Positions 1 to 12,113 of a stretch of 64,000 nt of DNA are shown here, one piece after another (position 1 is the stretch's first letter; every line of letters starts with the position of its first letter). The position numbers and the translations under genes were made by a program. The stretch is taken from the NCBI GenBank assembly GCA_949130485.1, contig OX422186.1, positions 69,501 through 133,500 of the forward strand, written 5' to 3'. The notes under the pieces are model-generated. The model did not search any database and was not told the origin of the DNA. It saw only the letters and a program-made list of their open reading frames with translations. Source of the DNA: Agelas oroides (lineage: Eukaryota; Porifera; Demospongiae; Agelasida; Agelasidae).

Positions 1-2180
1 GCACGGTCGAAAGCCACCTCCGAGGGATTACGTAGCGGAGGAGTCGAGGTAACCACTGCATTGTGGACGCCAGTAGCTCTTTGAGGCAGCAACTGCCGCC
101 TCTATGACGCCATGGCCTAAGTACTGTTGTTGACGTTGCGCATTATTTGGAATGCTACCGCGACTTGCGTATTCATTAGCCGTCAGGAATTTATTATGCC
201 GTCGACGAGCGCAGAGCATCCATTCGGGGAAGCAGTGGAGCGTCCAGACAAAGTGTAAGTCTCAGCGTCTGAATACTTAAATTTTTAGTAATAATTTGCA
301 GCTATTTGCACTTTGAGCAATAACAAACATGTGTGCAGTTAGCTAGCCTACCTAGCTAACTGTTAGCTAAAATATGTGTTGCAAGCTACAATTCTTTTGC
401 GGATTGCAATAAGTCGTATAGTAGCATTTGCTTGTCCTGCACCAGTGTATGTATATACTCCAATTTTGTACATAACAAAGAGTATCGCAATAAATAACTG
501 CAACATTGTGCTTGCATGCTGGTTACTAGAGTTGCAGATGTTTGAGTAGTAAAGTTGTTCCACTGGGAAACAAGATATCCTTGTACCTGTCTATAAAATT
601 CATAGTAACAAATTGTCTGAATTATTTTCTTACTACGATATGCCAGTTATCTAGTGAAAAAAAGGTGGAATGTTCATTCCACACAATTACAAGGACCATA
701 AACCTGGTTATTAGCAGAGCACATAGCTAGACAGTTTACTGTCTGCTCGACTCCTTCCATAGACAACCAGATGTGTGGTGCAGTATGATGGCCTTGAATA
801 TACTTCTTTCAGCATCCCAGTGTACAGTTCTTGTACCACATTCTAATGTGTCAAGTTATTCTGGTGTATTTCTGTGCCAAATCCTACACACCCTTGGTTC
901 AGAGTGGTATATACAAGCAGATTCTTGATTAGGATGACCTCAAATGAACAAGCTCTAACTCTAATGCAGTTATTGCCTTGAGGGGCCATTGTTGACTCTG
1001 AATCTCCAGTTACTGCATCCATTATCTGTAGCTAACTCATGGTACTGTACAGACTTCAGCAGTTACTCCAATGCTCCAGCTGCATTCATCACCTGTCGCT
1101 AATACATATAATTTAACAAGACTATTGTTCTGCCTGGTACTCATGCATTCCTGCAAATAACATGGAATCTGTGATCCCCCCAATTTTCCATTGCTAGCTA
1201 GTGGAGTGTGTAGAACTTCAGTTAAACTTTCAACTCTGTGCCACCAGAAAGCTCGACTGCCTGCTGACTAAGCCCATCAATCAAAGGCCAAGCCCAGCGG
1301 TATCTCCATAACAAAGCACCTAATGTGGTTACATTAAATTAAGTTCTTGGCTAAAGCCTGAAGGGCATAAAAAGTACCATTCATCTTTCATGCGCTATAC
1401 CTGCCTTTGTAATACAGTATTAGAGCTCATCTTTCATGACATGTTTTGTTAATGGAATTAGATATGCAACCACCAATTTCCCAAGTTGCAGTTAAGTAGC
1501 TCCCATTGTCTTCTCCAGACGAACTTTACTGCTGTTTGTCCATCCGACTGAACTCTACACAGGCACCATCACTGACCACAAACAATCATGTATCAAACTT
1601 TGTGTAGGAGGTTGAGAAGAATGACCAAAGCATACAATATCACTTTGTATGCAGGTTGCATTGGGTGTATTGTATGCATGCACGTGCTGGAATGTGTAAA
1701 CAAATTAGTCTTCATGAAAAGTCAGCCTGCGAGTTCACTGAAGCAAGTCTATAGTGGGTTCGAGTATGATGCGCATCTTTCAACACAGCATTCCTTATAT
1801 GCACGCACTTGCTATGACTAGGACTAATGATATCTCCACTAGATGCCTGGTCTTAGTCACAACGTCAAATATTCCCTGCAGCACCACCCTGCTGCTGACT
1901 GAGTTACTACAAGTTTGTTAACTAAAATATTTAGTATTTAGAGTTGATTTGAGCATTGTAAGTGATGAGTGGGGTGTGTAGTAGGCGAGATTGTATTCCC
2001 AAAAACATTTCATGTACACTTGGTATGCTGTCCTCGGTGTATCGTAATGTGAGATGAAAAGGCATTGAATGGGTAAGATTTAGAGGGACTCTGAGGGAAG
2101 GGTGAGGGCAGAAGAGGAAGAGTTACTTGGCTCATGTCTTGATTTTGTAAATCTTCCACAATCTCACAGCCTCCTCTGTC
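1..2180. other. No confident gene; 5' flank
   Basis: I see no recognisable coding region here. A short ATG-initiated stretch at 196-251 ends in a good donor (GTAAGT at 252) and could be a first exon on the plus strand, but I find no in-frame partner exon. An acceptor-like CTCACAG at about 2161-2167 sits just before the ATG of the next gene, so a non-coding 5' exon for that gene may lie in this stretch. The remaining short ORFs have no recognisable composition or domain. Confidence 0.4.
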
Positions 2181-4373
2181 ATGGGCATTGTCGCAGGATA
2201 TCACTGCTTGATTCATCTTCTAGTTTTGGTAGCACTCTCCACCCCCCTCTCACCCTCCCTGTCCACGACCAAGGGTCCACAACCAACCTCCTTCCACTCA
2301 CAAACTAATATCATTGAACTGCCTACAGTAATAAGCAGTCCAGAAGCAGCAGAAATTCCACAGCAAACCTCCACCAGCAATCTTGTTGAACTGCCTGCAA
2401 TAACAAGCAATCCACAACCTACAGAAAGTCCACAACCAAGTTCACAAACCGATATTGTTGAACTGCGTACAGTCCCACAAGCAACAGAAAGTCCACAGCC
2501 AACCTCCACCAGCCTACAAGCCAATACTGTTGAACTGCAGTTACCTACAGTAACAATCCGTCCACAAGCAACAGAAAGTCCACAGCCAACCTCTGTCAGC
2601 AATCTTGTTGAACTGCCTCCAATAACAGAAAGTCCACAGCCAACCTCTGTCAGTTATCTTGTTGAACTGCCTACAGTAACAAGCAGTCTTCTGGCTACTG
2701 AAAGTCCACAACCAAGTTCACAAACCAACACAGTTTTACTGCCTACACTAACAAGCAGTCCACAGCCAACCTTCATCAGTTCACAAACCCACACAGTTTT
2801 ACTGCCTACAGTAACAAGCAGTCCACAAGCAACCTTCATCAGTTCACAAACCCACACAGTTTTACTGCCTACAGTAACAAGCAGTCCAGAAAGTCCGCAA
2901 CTGCTGGACTTGACCTCAAGTGAAGCATTCAAGCAAACGTCAGATCTTTTAAGAACAGTACAAGTGATACATTCTTCCACCATAGAAAGTTTACTGCCTT
3001 CTAGTTTCGATACACAGCTGCAAACTGGTGTCACACAGCCTCCACAATTGGTTACCATGGAAACAACGATAGTACCTTCAACCACACTTCCACTCTCCCC
3101 CTCCGCAAGCACTATCTTGTCCTCCATTATGCCAACGTTACTTCCATACACTGTTTCTATACAAGCATTCTCTTCTCCCTCGCTTTCTCCCACTCCACCA
3201 CCAACCATACCCACAACTTCTTATGGAGGTGACGTAAGTTGTACTGCAAACCCTTATGATGTCCCAACACAGGAGTAGTACATATACCAGTGAATTATGA
3301 CTAACCATACCAACTGTTACCTTCTGAGCTACAATCATGTTACTAATATTGAATGGGTCAAGTACTTGAGTGGCCCCGGAATACAACTAGTGTCCAATAC
3401 CAGCCACTAGCCTCATTCCCAGATTTTATCTCGCAGCTGTGGGGAAAAATTGGGAGAAGGCCTAGTACCAATACTATGTCACGGATCAGAAATGGTGGAC
3501 TCGGTTTTGTAATGATAGCAACGTGCCCACACAATATGCTACCAGTACAGCAAGCGATCGAAAGTAAAGTTTGCTTAGATGCTTTGCCAACAACTGCAGA
3601 CTTCACAAGTACCTAGTCGCTAATGAATGATTTTTCTCCACAGCTGCAAGATAAATCTGGGAGTGGCCTGGGAACAAGAATGCCAGATACTGGCATGGCC
3701 ATCTGTGCCAATAAATATACACTGACACCGTTGACCGTTTGATGTGGAGATTAGGCACAATTAGAAAACTTTATAACGCCCATCAATGATAATAGTTTCC
3801 ATAGGAATAAATTCAAACGGTGGCACATGGGCCACTATTATTTACATAACGTAATGCAATGCACAAACTATTGTCTACTCCAAGTGCCACACGCCAGATA
3901 TTGGCACAGCACTGCATGCAGCCTGCATGAGGGCCACATAGCTATACATCCAATAGTTTATTCTGTGAGAAAGAACTTTAACATAATTTTTGATTCAATT
4001 GCTTACTATTTCTTTCTCTCTTGTGCAGCCATTGTCTGTCCTGCCCCTGGGAGCTGTCATTGCTGTAGCAGCAGTTGGAGCTGTGCTGCTGTTAGCAGTG
4101 CTAGTCGCCCTTCTTGTCTGTGGCTGGTGTTGTCTGAGACGGCGCAGGAGGTATGAATACAGCACTGGAGAGTATCGAGTCACTGTGCAGACTTGGAACG
4201 CCACCAACCCAATCCATTACACCGTGTCTAAGTCAGGGTCATTCTCCAGTCGAATGTCTAGCATTCGCAGCTCCTTTGGACTAAAGCCAAAGGTCCTGAG
4301 TAATAGCTACAAGGAAAAACAAGACCACTTGTATCGCAATGCTACTACAGATATTTACAGCACTCCACTATGA
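2181..4373 (+). CDS. Mucin-like type I membrane protein (family member A)
   Basis: Two-exon model, 2181-3233 and 4029-4373, joined in phase 0 (donor GTAAGT, acceptor TTGTGCAG), giving 465 aa. Residues about 8-22 form a signal peptide. The ectodomain to residue 351 is almost entirely Ser/Thr/Pro with degenerate repeats built from LVELP, PTVTSS and TESPQPTS, as in O-glycosylated mucin stalks. Exon 2 supplies a transmembrane helix (about residues 357-382), an Arg-rich stop-transfer (RRRRR) and a cytoplasmic tail with several tyrosines (YSTGEY, YRVTV, YTVSKS, IYSTPL) and the motif SSIRSS. I do not recognise a named family. Domain order and exon phase match the genes at 20890 and 24961. An AATAAA lies at 4481-4486, only about 117 bp before the STAM start codon. 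The intron carries a foldback element. Confidence 0.7.
3402..3680. mobile_element. Foldback MITE in intron of mucin-like gene A
   Basis: The left end reads TAGCCTCATTCCCAGATTTT and the right end is its imperfect reverse complement (ATAAATCTGGGAGTGGCCTG then GGAAC). The inner arms around CAGCTGTGGGG and CTCCACAGCTG also pair. The ends match the TAGCCTCGTTCCCAGG family found elsewhere in the window. No transposase is visible inside. Confidence 0.6.
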
Positions 4374-4480
4374 TACACTATGCATTGTTTTTACTTTTTA
4401 TGCAATTTAAATTTCCCGCCAACATTTTATAACAATTTGGTTGGTCAATAGTTGTCTCTTTTTAGACGAATTAATGACAA

Positions 4481-4486
4481 AATAAA
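4481..4486 (+). terminator. Poly(A) signal AATAAA of mucin-like gene A
   Basis: A canonical AATAAA lies about 110 bp after the stop codon at 4371-4373 and shortly before the next start codon at 4603, implying very tight gene spacing. Confidence 0.5.
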
Positions 4487-4602
4487 GTATTTTTGAAATT
4501 CAATTAAGCTTCCGGGTCTGGTGACAAAAGGATTGCACAGTGTCACACTATCCCCTAGAGACTAAAGATTGTAGAGATCGTCTGAGTGCAAGGCTTGGAG
4601 CC

Positions 4603-6115
4603 ATGAGCTACGATACAGATGTTGGTAAGTCGTGAGAAAAATACTATACAAATACGGATGTTGTGCAGTCTAGATAGCGATGTCAGAGTTTCCAAAAGTA
4701 TGCAAATGCTCTTCTACCCAGGCCATTTCTCCACAAAGTCTTAATGTATTCACATCAAATTTAGTATAGAGGTTCCTTAGAGGCTTGGGTATATTTCCTT
4801 GCACAGCTTTGTTAAAAATATCCGCCTCGATCAGAACTGCACACAATTTTTTGTCACATCTCGCTACTTTTCTGCAAATTGTTGAAGTATTAAGACATTT
4901 TGTAATGCTGCTCACAGCTACTTTAATATTCAACAAAGCACAACCAGTTCTGTATACTAGAGTAGTTGCCCAATGGGATGGTACAGGTTTTTGATTGGAA
5001 TCTTACTCCAACTTCCCCGGAAATGCAACTATTTATGGCCACAAAATGCCGTTTTTTAAGCATTTATCAAGCCTAGTGCAAGGATTATACTAGATATCTA
5101 AAATCCACAACCTTCATTGGACTGAATAGGTACAGACTATCTTTCACAGCGAGTTTCATTCTGATCGGGCTTACAGCGGCTTCCGGAAAGGTAGTGACCG
5201 GAATATTGCGCTAAAATGACGTAGAAAAAATTTGGTAAACCAGTTACATTTCGAAGACCGTACCGCTTGCTGTATTCACCCAATCCCATTGATATGGGTA
5301 CCGTTGGAATCGCCATATTATGCTCTTTTCAAAAATAAAGGTTGTTGTTGTGATAAACGAATTTTGATTTTCACCCCGACATCGCTAGTCTAGAGTACAT
5401 TGTGTACCATCTGTGTCTTTGTGTGTGTGTAGTGGCGGCGACCAGTGGGCGTGGTGAGGCGAACTGGGACCAGGTTATCAAACTGTGTGACCGCATTCAG
5501 CAGTCAGTGGGACCCACATCGTGAGTTCCGTCTGCCCGTACTTTGTGACAACTTGTCTAAGCATCTCAATGTCTGTATGAGTCATGGTAGTATGTCATAT
5601 TGGAGGTCACCCAAATACTAACCATGTACGTGCTTAAAGAAACCAGAAAGGAGTGTAGACCCTATGCGATGCACAGGTCATCTTCAATCAGATCCGTAAC
5701 ACATGAGTGACGAAAGGCACAGTTGAACAGTGCAGTTGAACACACAAATTCTCTAAGAGTACTCGTCCATTTAAGTTTCGACAGTCTCCGAGACATTCTA
5801 AGGCAAATTGCAGCCCGTTGACGTCTTATCACTGGATGTTCTCTTGACTGTCTAGTTTGTGGACTGTAGGAATGTCACGTGATGTGTTGCATATGGTCTA
5901 TTGGCAGGATGTGCGTTGCCAGTTGACACACACATGTAAACAGGGCTCACACAGTTTCGTCCTCAATATTGACACAATGCAGCTCTATTCACATGTTGTT
6001 CAATGATACTCCAATTAAGGGCACTTTGGTGGGAACGGCAAAGTCGGCAATGTAGCAATATTTGGGTACATATTGGTACGTGTTTGTGCATTATCCAAAT
6101 ATTTCTACTGTCACA

Positions 6116-6149
<34 letters not shown>

Positions 6150-7481
6150 TATGACTCAGGCAATGGGGTCAGTAATGAAGCGCGTTCGACACAGTGACCC
6201 ACACGTCCAACTACAAGCACTCACGGTACATTGACCAAATCCCCACCTCCCCCCCTCTTTCCTCCAAGCACAGCTGTGTTCCCAGGCCAGCTTTCTTCTA
6301 GTTTGGTGCTTTTTCATACTATGACAAAAGTCTGGACAGAGGGCCTGGAACGAGGTCCCTGGTAGTTTGTGTCACCAAACATCCAGCACACTGAAAGCCT
6401 TCACTGACCGCCCATAGTTGAAACATGTTGAAAGTGACATGCCTTTTGGTTGAAAGAATGTCCATAGAACCATACAAAAAGGCGACTTGTAGGCCTTCAG
6501 TATAGTTAGTGTGTAGGAGGACACAAGTGGCACTCACCCTGTCCCCAGGCTGTATACATTAACAATGAGGTACCTGATGGTGCTTGGTGAAGCTGCTGTG
6601 AGGTATACATTGTGTCGTTGTTGTTTGTTTGTGTGCAGCTGTTGGAGGCTTGCGTCAGCAACTGTGGTAAAGATTTCCAGTTGGAGCTCACCAAGCCTGC
6701 GTTTCAGTCTGACGCCAGAGCCATCCTGACTGGGGTGAGTATTGGAGTGACATCACTGGTCAGACAGTGGTGCTATTAGTCCCTTGTGTACCCTTCTTTC
6801 TCCCCTCTCTCCCCTCTCCCTCTCTCCCCTCTCCCTCTTTCCTCTCTCCCCTCTCTCCCCCTCCTCCTTCTCTCCCCTCTCCCTCTCTCGTCTCTCTCCA
6901 CTCCCTCTCTCCCCTCTCCTTCTCTCTCCTCTCCTCCACCTCCAGCCATACTCAGATCCCCGAGTGACTCAGCGCTTGAAGGAGCTCCTAGCGAGCTGGG
7001 CCAACGAGTTTAGGAGTGAGACCAGAATGAGGTGAGGAGACCAAACTGTCTCCTAGCTGTTTGGGTCTCACATTTTACTTCTGTCTTTCTTCACCTCCCA
7101 CCTCTTCCAGTGGGCTGCTTCGATTTGTTGATCAGCTACGTCAGGATGGTATCAACTTTTCAGGACTACAGCAGTCAGCACCCTCCTCCAGACCTCCCCC
7201 CGCCTCTGCCCCTCCTGTCAGTGGTGATGAGTTACATGCCACCTTAGCAAATGATATTAAACTCTCTTTTCCCTCCCTCTTCTCCTCTTGATATTCGCTT
7301 CTTCCTTCCCCCTCTCCTCCCCCTTCCTTCCCCCTCTCCTCTCACTGTGTAGACTGCATCTTCAAGAGAAGAGGAAGATTTGAGGAAAGGTAAATGAGTC
7401 TGGTATATTTGGGGAGTGAAAGAATTTGGTATTTGGTGGGTGAAAGTAAACACTGTTGTGATTTATGCCGAAATGTACACA

Positions 7482-7525
<44 letters not shown>

Positions 7526-10500
7526 GCCATCCAACTGTCTCTGAATGAGCCACAGGCTCCACCCACTTCCTCCCTCTATCCCTCATTTCCAACTGCCTCC
7601 ACCTCGTCTACACCTAAGCCACAAGCCGTCAAGTCAGAAGTAAGCTTTTTGGAGCATTACCCTAGTTGTATTTAGCGCAGCACCACGCTTAATTTCTTCC
7701 TTCCCCTCTCTCCTCCCCCCTCTTCTCCCTCCCTCCTCTCTCCCTCCCTCCTCTCTCCCTCCCTCCTCTCCCTCCCCCCTCCCCCTCCCTCCTCACAAAA
7801 GGAAAGGAAGGTTCGAGCAATCTATGATTTTGTTGCAGCTGAGGACAATGAGTTATCATTCAGAGCTGGAGAAATTGTTGTCCTTCTGGACGACAGGTAA
7901 GGAGTGAGGGAGGAGGGAGAGTATGTCACTGTAAATATGTATCCTCACGCACTCTTCACATACCTCACATCACACACCCTCACATATCACACCCTCACAT
8001 ATCACACACCCTCAGTGATGAGAATTGGTGGAGGGGGAGGACGCACATGGGAGAGGGACTGTTCCCTGCCTCCTTTGTATCCAAGAACCTCAACGTGGAC
8101 CCGGAGCCATGTAAGAGAGCGGAGTTGGGTCGAGTAAGGGGTATAAGGAGCGGGGTTGGGTCGAGTAGGGGGTATAAGGAGCGGGGTTGGGTCGAGTAAG
8201 GGGTATAAGGAGCGGGGTTGGGTCAAGTATCAAGGGTATAAGGAGCGGGGTTGGGTCGAATAGGGGGTATAAGGAGCGGGGTTGGGTCGAGTAAGGGGTA
8301 TAAGGAGCGGGGTTGGGTCGAGTATCAAGGGTATAAGGAGTGGGGTTGGGTCGAGTAGGAGGTATAAGGAGCGGGGTTGGGTCGAGTAAGGGGTATAAGG
8401 AGCGGGGTTGGGTCGAGTAAGGGGTATAAGGAGTGGAGTTGGGTCGAGTATCAAGGGTATAAGGAGTGGGGTTTGGTCGAGTAGGGGGTATAAGGAGTGG
8501 GGTTGGGTCGAGTAGGGGGTATAAGGAGCGGAGTTGGGTCGAGTAGGGGGTATAAGGAGCGGAGTTGGGTCGAGTAGGGGGTATAAGGAGCGGGGTTGGG
8601 TCGAGTAGGGGGTATAAGGAGCGGGGTTGGGTCGAGTAGGGGGTATAAGGTCACCAGACACAGCTGCATGCAGGGTTTTTCACTGAGCCAATTGTTACAC
8701 TGTTTGGTTAATTGCTGACCTGGCAATATTACCTACTATCACAGTCAATATTACATCAGGCACTATTAGAACTGCTTACCTACAGGTCCTACACACTGTT
8801 ACAAACACACACACATTACACACACATCACCTATCACACACATCACCTGTCACACACATCACCTGTCACACACACACATGCAGCTAAACGCGAGAAGAAG
8901 GAGAAGAAGTCAAAGAAGGGAGTGAAGAAACACGCTGCGGCAGCAGAGATTGCAAAGGTAGGCGTGAACGAGGAGAAGTTGGACCTTCTGTTGGAGATGA
9001 TGAAGGGAGCAGACGTGACCTCAGAGGAGAACGAGGCTGAGAACCAGACACTGTTGGAGCTGGAGGGTATGTGGGTGGGAGGAGGGAGGGTGGAGAGGGA
9101 GAAGGAGGAGAACAAGGCTGAGGAGGGGGAGGGAGTGAGGGGAAGAGGGTAGGGAGAGAGTGTGGGATGGAGGACATGGGAAGTGGGGCAGGTGAAGGAA
9201 GTGTGCAGTGAGGGATGGAAAGGTAATGTGGGGGGATGATGAGCTTGTGTTGAAGTTTCTCCCTGTCACCACCTCCCACAGAACAATGTAAACGAATGAG
9301 ACCAGCCGTGGAGGAGAGCATTGCCGCTCTACAGAGGTAGGACCCTTCCTCACTCCCTCACCTCTCATCCCTCACTCCCTCACTCCCTCACCTCTCATCC
9401 CTCACTCCCTCACCCTTCCTCACTCCCTCATCCCTCCCTTCCTCACTCCCTCACCTCTCATCCCTCACTCCCTCACCCTCCCTCTACTCCCTCACCTTTC
9501 ATCACACAGGGATGAGGATGAGATGCAGGCAATCAACCAAAAGTTTCAGGAGGCATTGGCAATGTACCGAAAGTACGTCAGCTGAAAACACCCCTCCCCC
9601 CACCCACCCTTCCCACACATACACCCTAACACATATACACCCCTATACACTCCCACTCCTCCCTCCTCCCCACACACACACAGGATGCTAGCAGAAGGTC
9701 CAAAACTGTCTACTATTGCTGTAGCTCAGCAACAACCTCCACCCCCTCATCCCACACCTCCCTCCCACCCTCCCACCAATGTCCCCCCTTCCTCACACCC
9801 CTCACACCCTCATCCGTCCACCTATCACCCTACCACGAGTGTTGCTACAGGATATGCCAACACACCAGGAACATTGTACGGAGCAGAGGTAAGCGATGAA
9901 TCTGATTGGTCAGCTTAGACACAGGTTATAACCACTTGGGTAGTCTAGTCTAGGAGCTGACATTTCTCTTTCCTGATAGTCCAAAAATTCATTTGCCTCT
10001 ACCTCGCTCCCCCTTCCCCCCCTCCATTACACACACACAGGTATGTATGGTCCCACCAATGCAGGCCCCACCCACTCACCCATTCACACAAACACAACAG
10101 CCAGGGTGCGTACGATAGATGAGTCACTAATTCAATTGATCTTACTATGACTATTAATGTGTGAATTGTCATACCGTATAGCGGGTATTTTTTGCGGGGG
10201 TGTAATTTTCGCATTTTTCGCGGTCGAATGGGATCCACGAAAAATTCACCCGCAAAAATTTATGACTCATATCCACGTGCATGTAGTTCTACAGACAGTT
10301 CTGTCCATGAAACACGTCACTGCTACAATAGCCATCCCGCGAAAACAGTTACCAAACTCCAAGGGCCCACTCTCTTTCTTGGTTTAGCCTGCTGCTGTCC
10401 GTGCCTAGTCTTGCGCAAGCCAGCCCACTTCTGCTAGCGATACTAGTCCGCATGCCGCTAACGAGTGTGTCCATAACCATAATACTGCATAACTTGACAA

Positions 10501-10933
10501 GGATCTCCGTTGTGAGCACCTCTGGTATAAACTATAGCTAGCTTCGCGCTTGTCAATATCATGTCAATAAAGGAATTTCGAAAATTCGCTTCCGTGAAAA
10601 TTTTCTGTAATACAATAGATCATGGTTCCGCAAAAATTTTGCCCCACGAGAAATACCCACTATACGGTACATAGTATATAGTGATACATGTGTGCTTAGA
10701 GGGTACATATTATGAAGCATTGCCCCCTCCCTCCTCCTCCTCCCCACACACACTTACACTCCTATAGTTTCTATCAGCCACAAGTACATCCAACACAGCA
10801 GCACCCTCCACTAATGACAGGGGCATCCCCCAACATCTCCCTGGCAGCTCAGCCTGTCCCGCCCCCTTACCAGCCATCCCTCTATCAACCCCAGCCAGTG
10901 CACCCCTCATTAATACAACAACCCCTTCTCTAA
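4603..10933 (+). CDS. STAM: STAM, signal-transducing adaptor molecule (ESCRT-0)
   Basis: Sixteen exons: 4603-4624, 5433-5520, 6150-6225, 6639-6734, 6946-7031, 7111-7216, 7353-7389, 7527-7639, 7802-7896, 8016-8110, 8884-9066, 9282-9336, 9510-9572, 9684-9888, 10041-10105, 10768-10933. They give 516 aa with consistent phases. Known role: STAM with HRS forms ESCRT-0, which binds ubiquitinated cargo on early endosomes. Seen here: an N-terminal VHS domain ([35 protein letters not shown]), a ubiquitin-interacting motif ([15 protein letters not shown]), an SH3 domain ([33 protein letters not shown]), a coiled-coil GAT-like region (exons 11-13) and a Pro/Gln-rich tail ending at TAA 10931-10933. Length and domain order match animal STAM. 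Introns carry pyrimidine tracts, a minisatellite and a MITE. The first exon encodes only seven residues, so the exact start is the least certain part. Confidence 0.93.
4664..5397. mobile_element. Non-autonomous DNA element in STAM intron 1
   Basis: A left terminal segment (AGTCTAGATAGCGATGTCAG, about 4668-4687) and a right segment (CCGACATCGCTAGTCTAGAG, about 5376-5395) are reverse complements with few mismatches, about 730 bp apart. A short antisense ORF at 4670-4936 has no recognisable transposase motif. I infer a degenerate or non-autonomous element. Confidence 0.5.
6767..6945 (+). repeat. Pyrimidine tract (CCCTCT)n before STAM exon 5
   Basis: Almost uninterrupted C/T with CCCTCTCTC units runs up to the acceptor CTCCAG at 6940-6945. 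Similar tracts precede other STAM exons (7260-7350, 7690-7800). Confidence 0.8.
8111..8650 (+). repeat. 30-bp minisatellite in STAM intron
   Basis: About 18 tandem copies of a 30-bp unit containing GTATAAGGAGCGGGGTTGGG then TCGAGTA, with some 33-bp variants carrying GTATCAAGG. The array begins right at the donor of the SH3 exon (8110). Open frames through it are a consequence of a unit length divisible by three. Confidence 0.9.
10170..10671. mobile_element. MITE with TA target duplication in last STAM intron
   Basis: Terminal inverted repeats: left CCGTATAGCGGGTATTT (from 10174), right AAATACCCACTATACGG (to 10667), each flanked by TA. The subterminal parts (GTGTAATTTTCGCATTTTTCG; GAAAATTTTC, CGCAAAAATT) also match in inverted order. 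There is no transposase. TA duplication and end structure suggest a Tc1/mariner-type non-autonomous element. Confidence 0.75.
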
Positions 10934-12113
10934 TTAATGCACACCAAAATAATGTTAGTATATAATATTATAGTCCAAATCCTCCAGCAATTGAACATGT
11001 TAAGCACCCGTGTTTAGTTGTAGTTTGTATAATACGTTGCCATACTATCTGTTTTGTACAGTCAATTTTGAAAAAAATATTGATGCAGGTCTTGTTCCCA
11101 AATCCTTTATCCAATTTCCCCAAGACGAGTTACCTCTGGCTACGAGACCCATTCACTCACTCCCAGGCCCAGGACAGTTGTTCATTCAATATTGACCTTT
11201 CACCTCACAAAGTAAATGCTGGAACGCTATGTACTCACTCACAGAACCAGCAGTGGTTAGGTTTGTAAATATAAAACCCACAGCCAATTTGATCATAAAT
11301 AGCCATGCCTTATAAACAAGCCCCTCCTTTCAGCAGTAGTATGTGATACCAGTGAATGGAGTAGCCTTGTTCCCAGGCCATTCCCGCCTCCAGTTTTTGA
11401 TCGCTTGCAGTATGCAGTATATACTGCAAGCGATCAAAAACTGGAGGTGCATACTGCAAGCGATCAAAAACTGGAGGTGCATACTGCAAGCGATCAAAAA
11501 CTGGAGGTGCATACTGCAAGCGATCAAAAACTGGAGGTGCATACTGCAAGCGATCAAAAACTGGAGGTGCATACTGCAAGCGATCAAAAACTGGAGGTGC
11601 ATACTGCAAGCGATCAAAAACTGGAGGTGCATACTGCAAGCGATCAAAAACTGGAGGCGGGAATGGCCTGGGAATGAGGCTAGGAAGGGAGAGGTAGTAG
11701 AGATGTAGCCTTGCTTCCACACCTTACCACCGCCTCAATCCCAGTCCCAGGACAGTTGTTCAATATTGACCTTTCACCTCACAAATTAAATGCTGGAACT
11801 CTATGCACTCACTAGCTGACAGAGCTCGAGTGAATAATGATATGACACAATATAGTTATGACGGATCACTGTCCAGGCACTCATCAGTCCCACCTTACCA
11901 CAACTACTGGAACTCCTCAGTCCTCACTCACTGACATTCTTACCATGCCAGGTGATGGATGGAAAGAGAAGGGTCTAGCTCTGATACCAACTTATGATTG
12001 AAACTAATTGCCACTGACTGCTGGTATCATACAACCTTCCCTCTCCACTGTTGCAGGAGCCACTGAAAGTGAATGATAATACAGATATACACAATCTTGA
12101 TTTGATCACATGA
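10934..12113. other. Intergenic repeats between STAM and ITIH-like gene
   Basis: Contains two direct copies of a segment of about 75 bp (around 11161-11240 and 11742-11812, sharing GGACAGTTGTTC, AATATTGACCTTTCACCTCA and AAATGCTGGAAC). These bracket the foldback element at 11362-11682. I see no coding region. Confidence 0.6.
11362..11682. mobile_element. Foldback MITE with internal 30-bp expansion
   Basis: Outer arms TAGCCTTGTTCCCAGGCC (left) and GGCCTGGGAATGAGGCTA (right) are inverted. The left inner arm reads CTCCAGTTTTTGATCGCTTG. The right inner arm, its reverse complement, is present as eight tandem 30-bp copies (about 11424-11655). The flanks GAATGGAG and GAAGGGAG are a possible imperfect target duplication. 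Compare the unexpanded copy at 31502-31610. Confidence 0.8.

Noticed and set aside
196-251. First exon of an unknown gene with a good GTAAGT donor
   Set aside because: No acceptor exon that continues the frame was found, and joining it to the exon at 2168 puts the mucin signal peptide out of frame.
8002-8661. Pro/Leu/Tyr-rich antisense ORFs over the STAM intron
   Set aside because: They are generated by the 30-bp array inside an intron of a well-supported gene.
11310-11722. ORFs with QFLIACSMHL and AIKNWRCI repeats
   Set aside because: They arise from the expanded foldback element. The frame-open repeats reflect the 30-bp unit.
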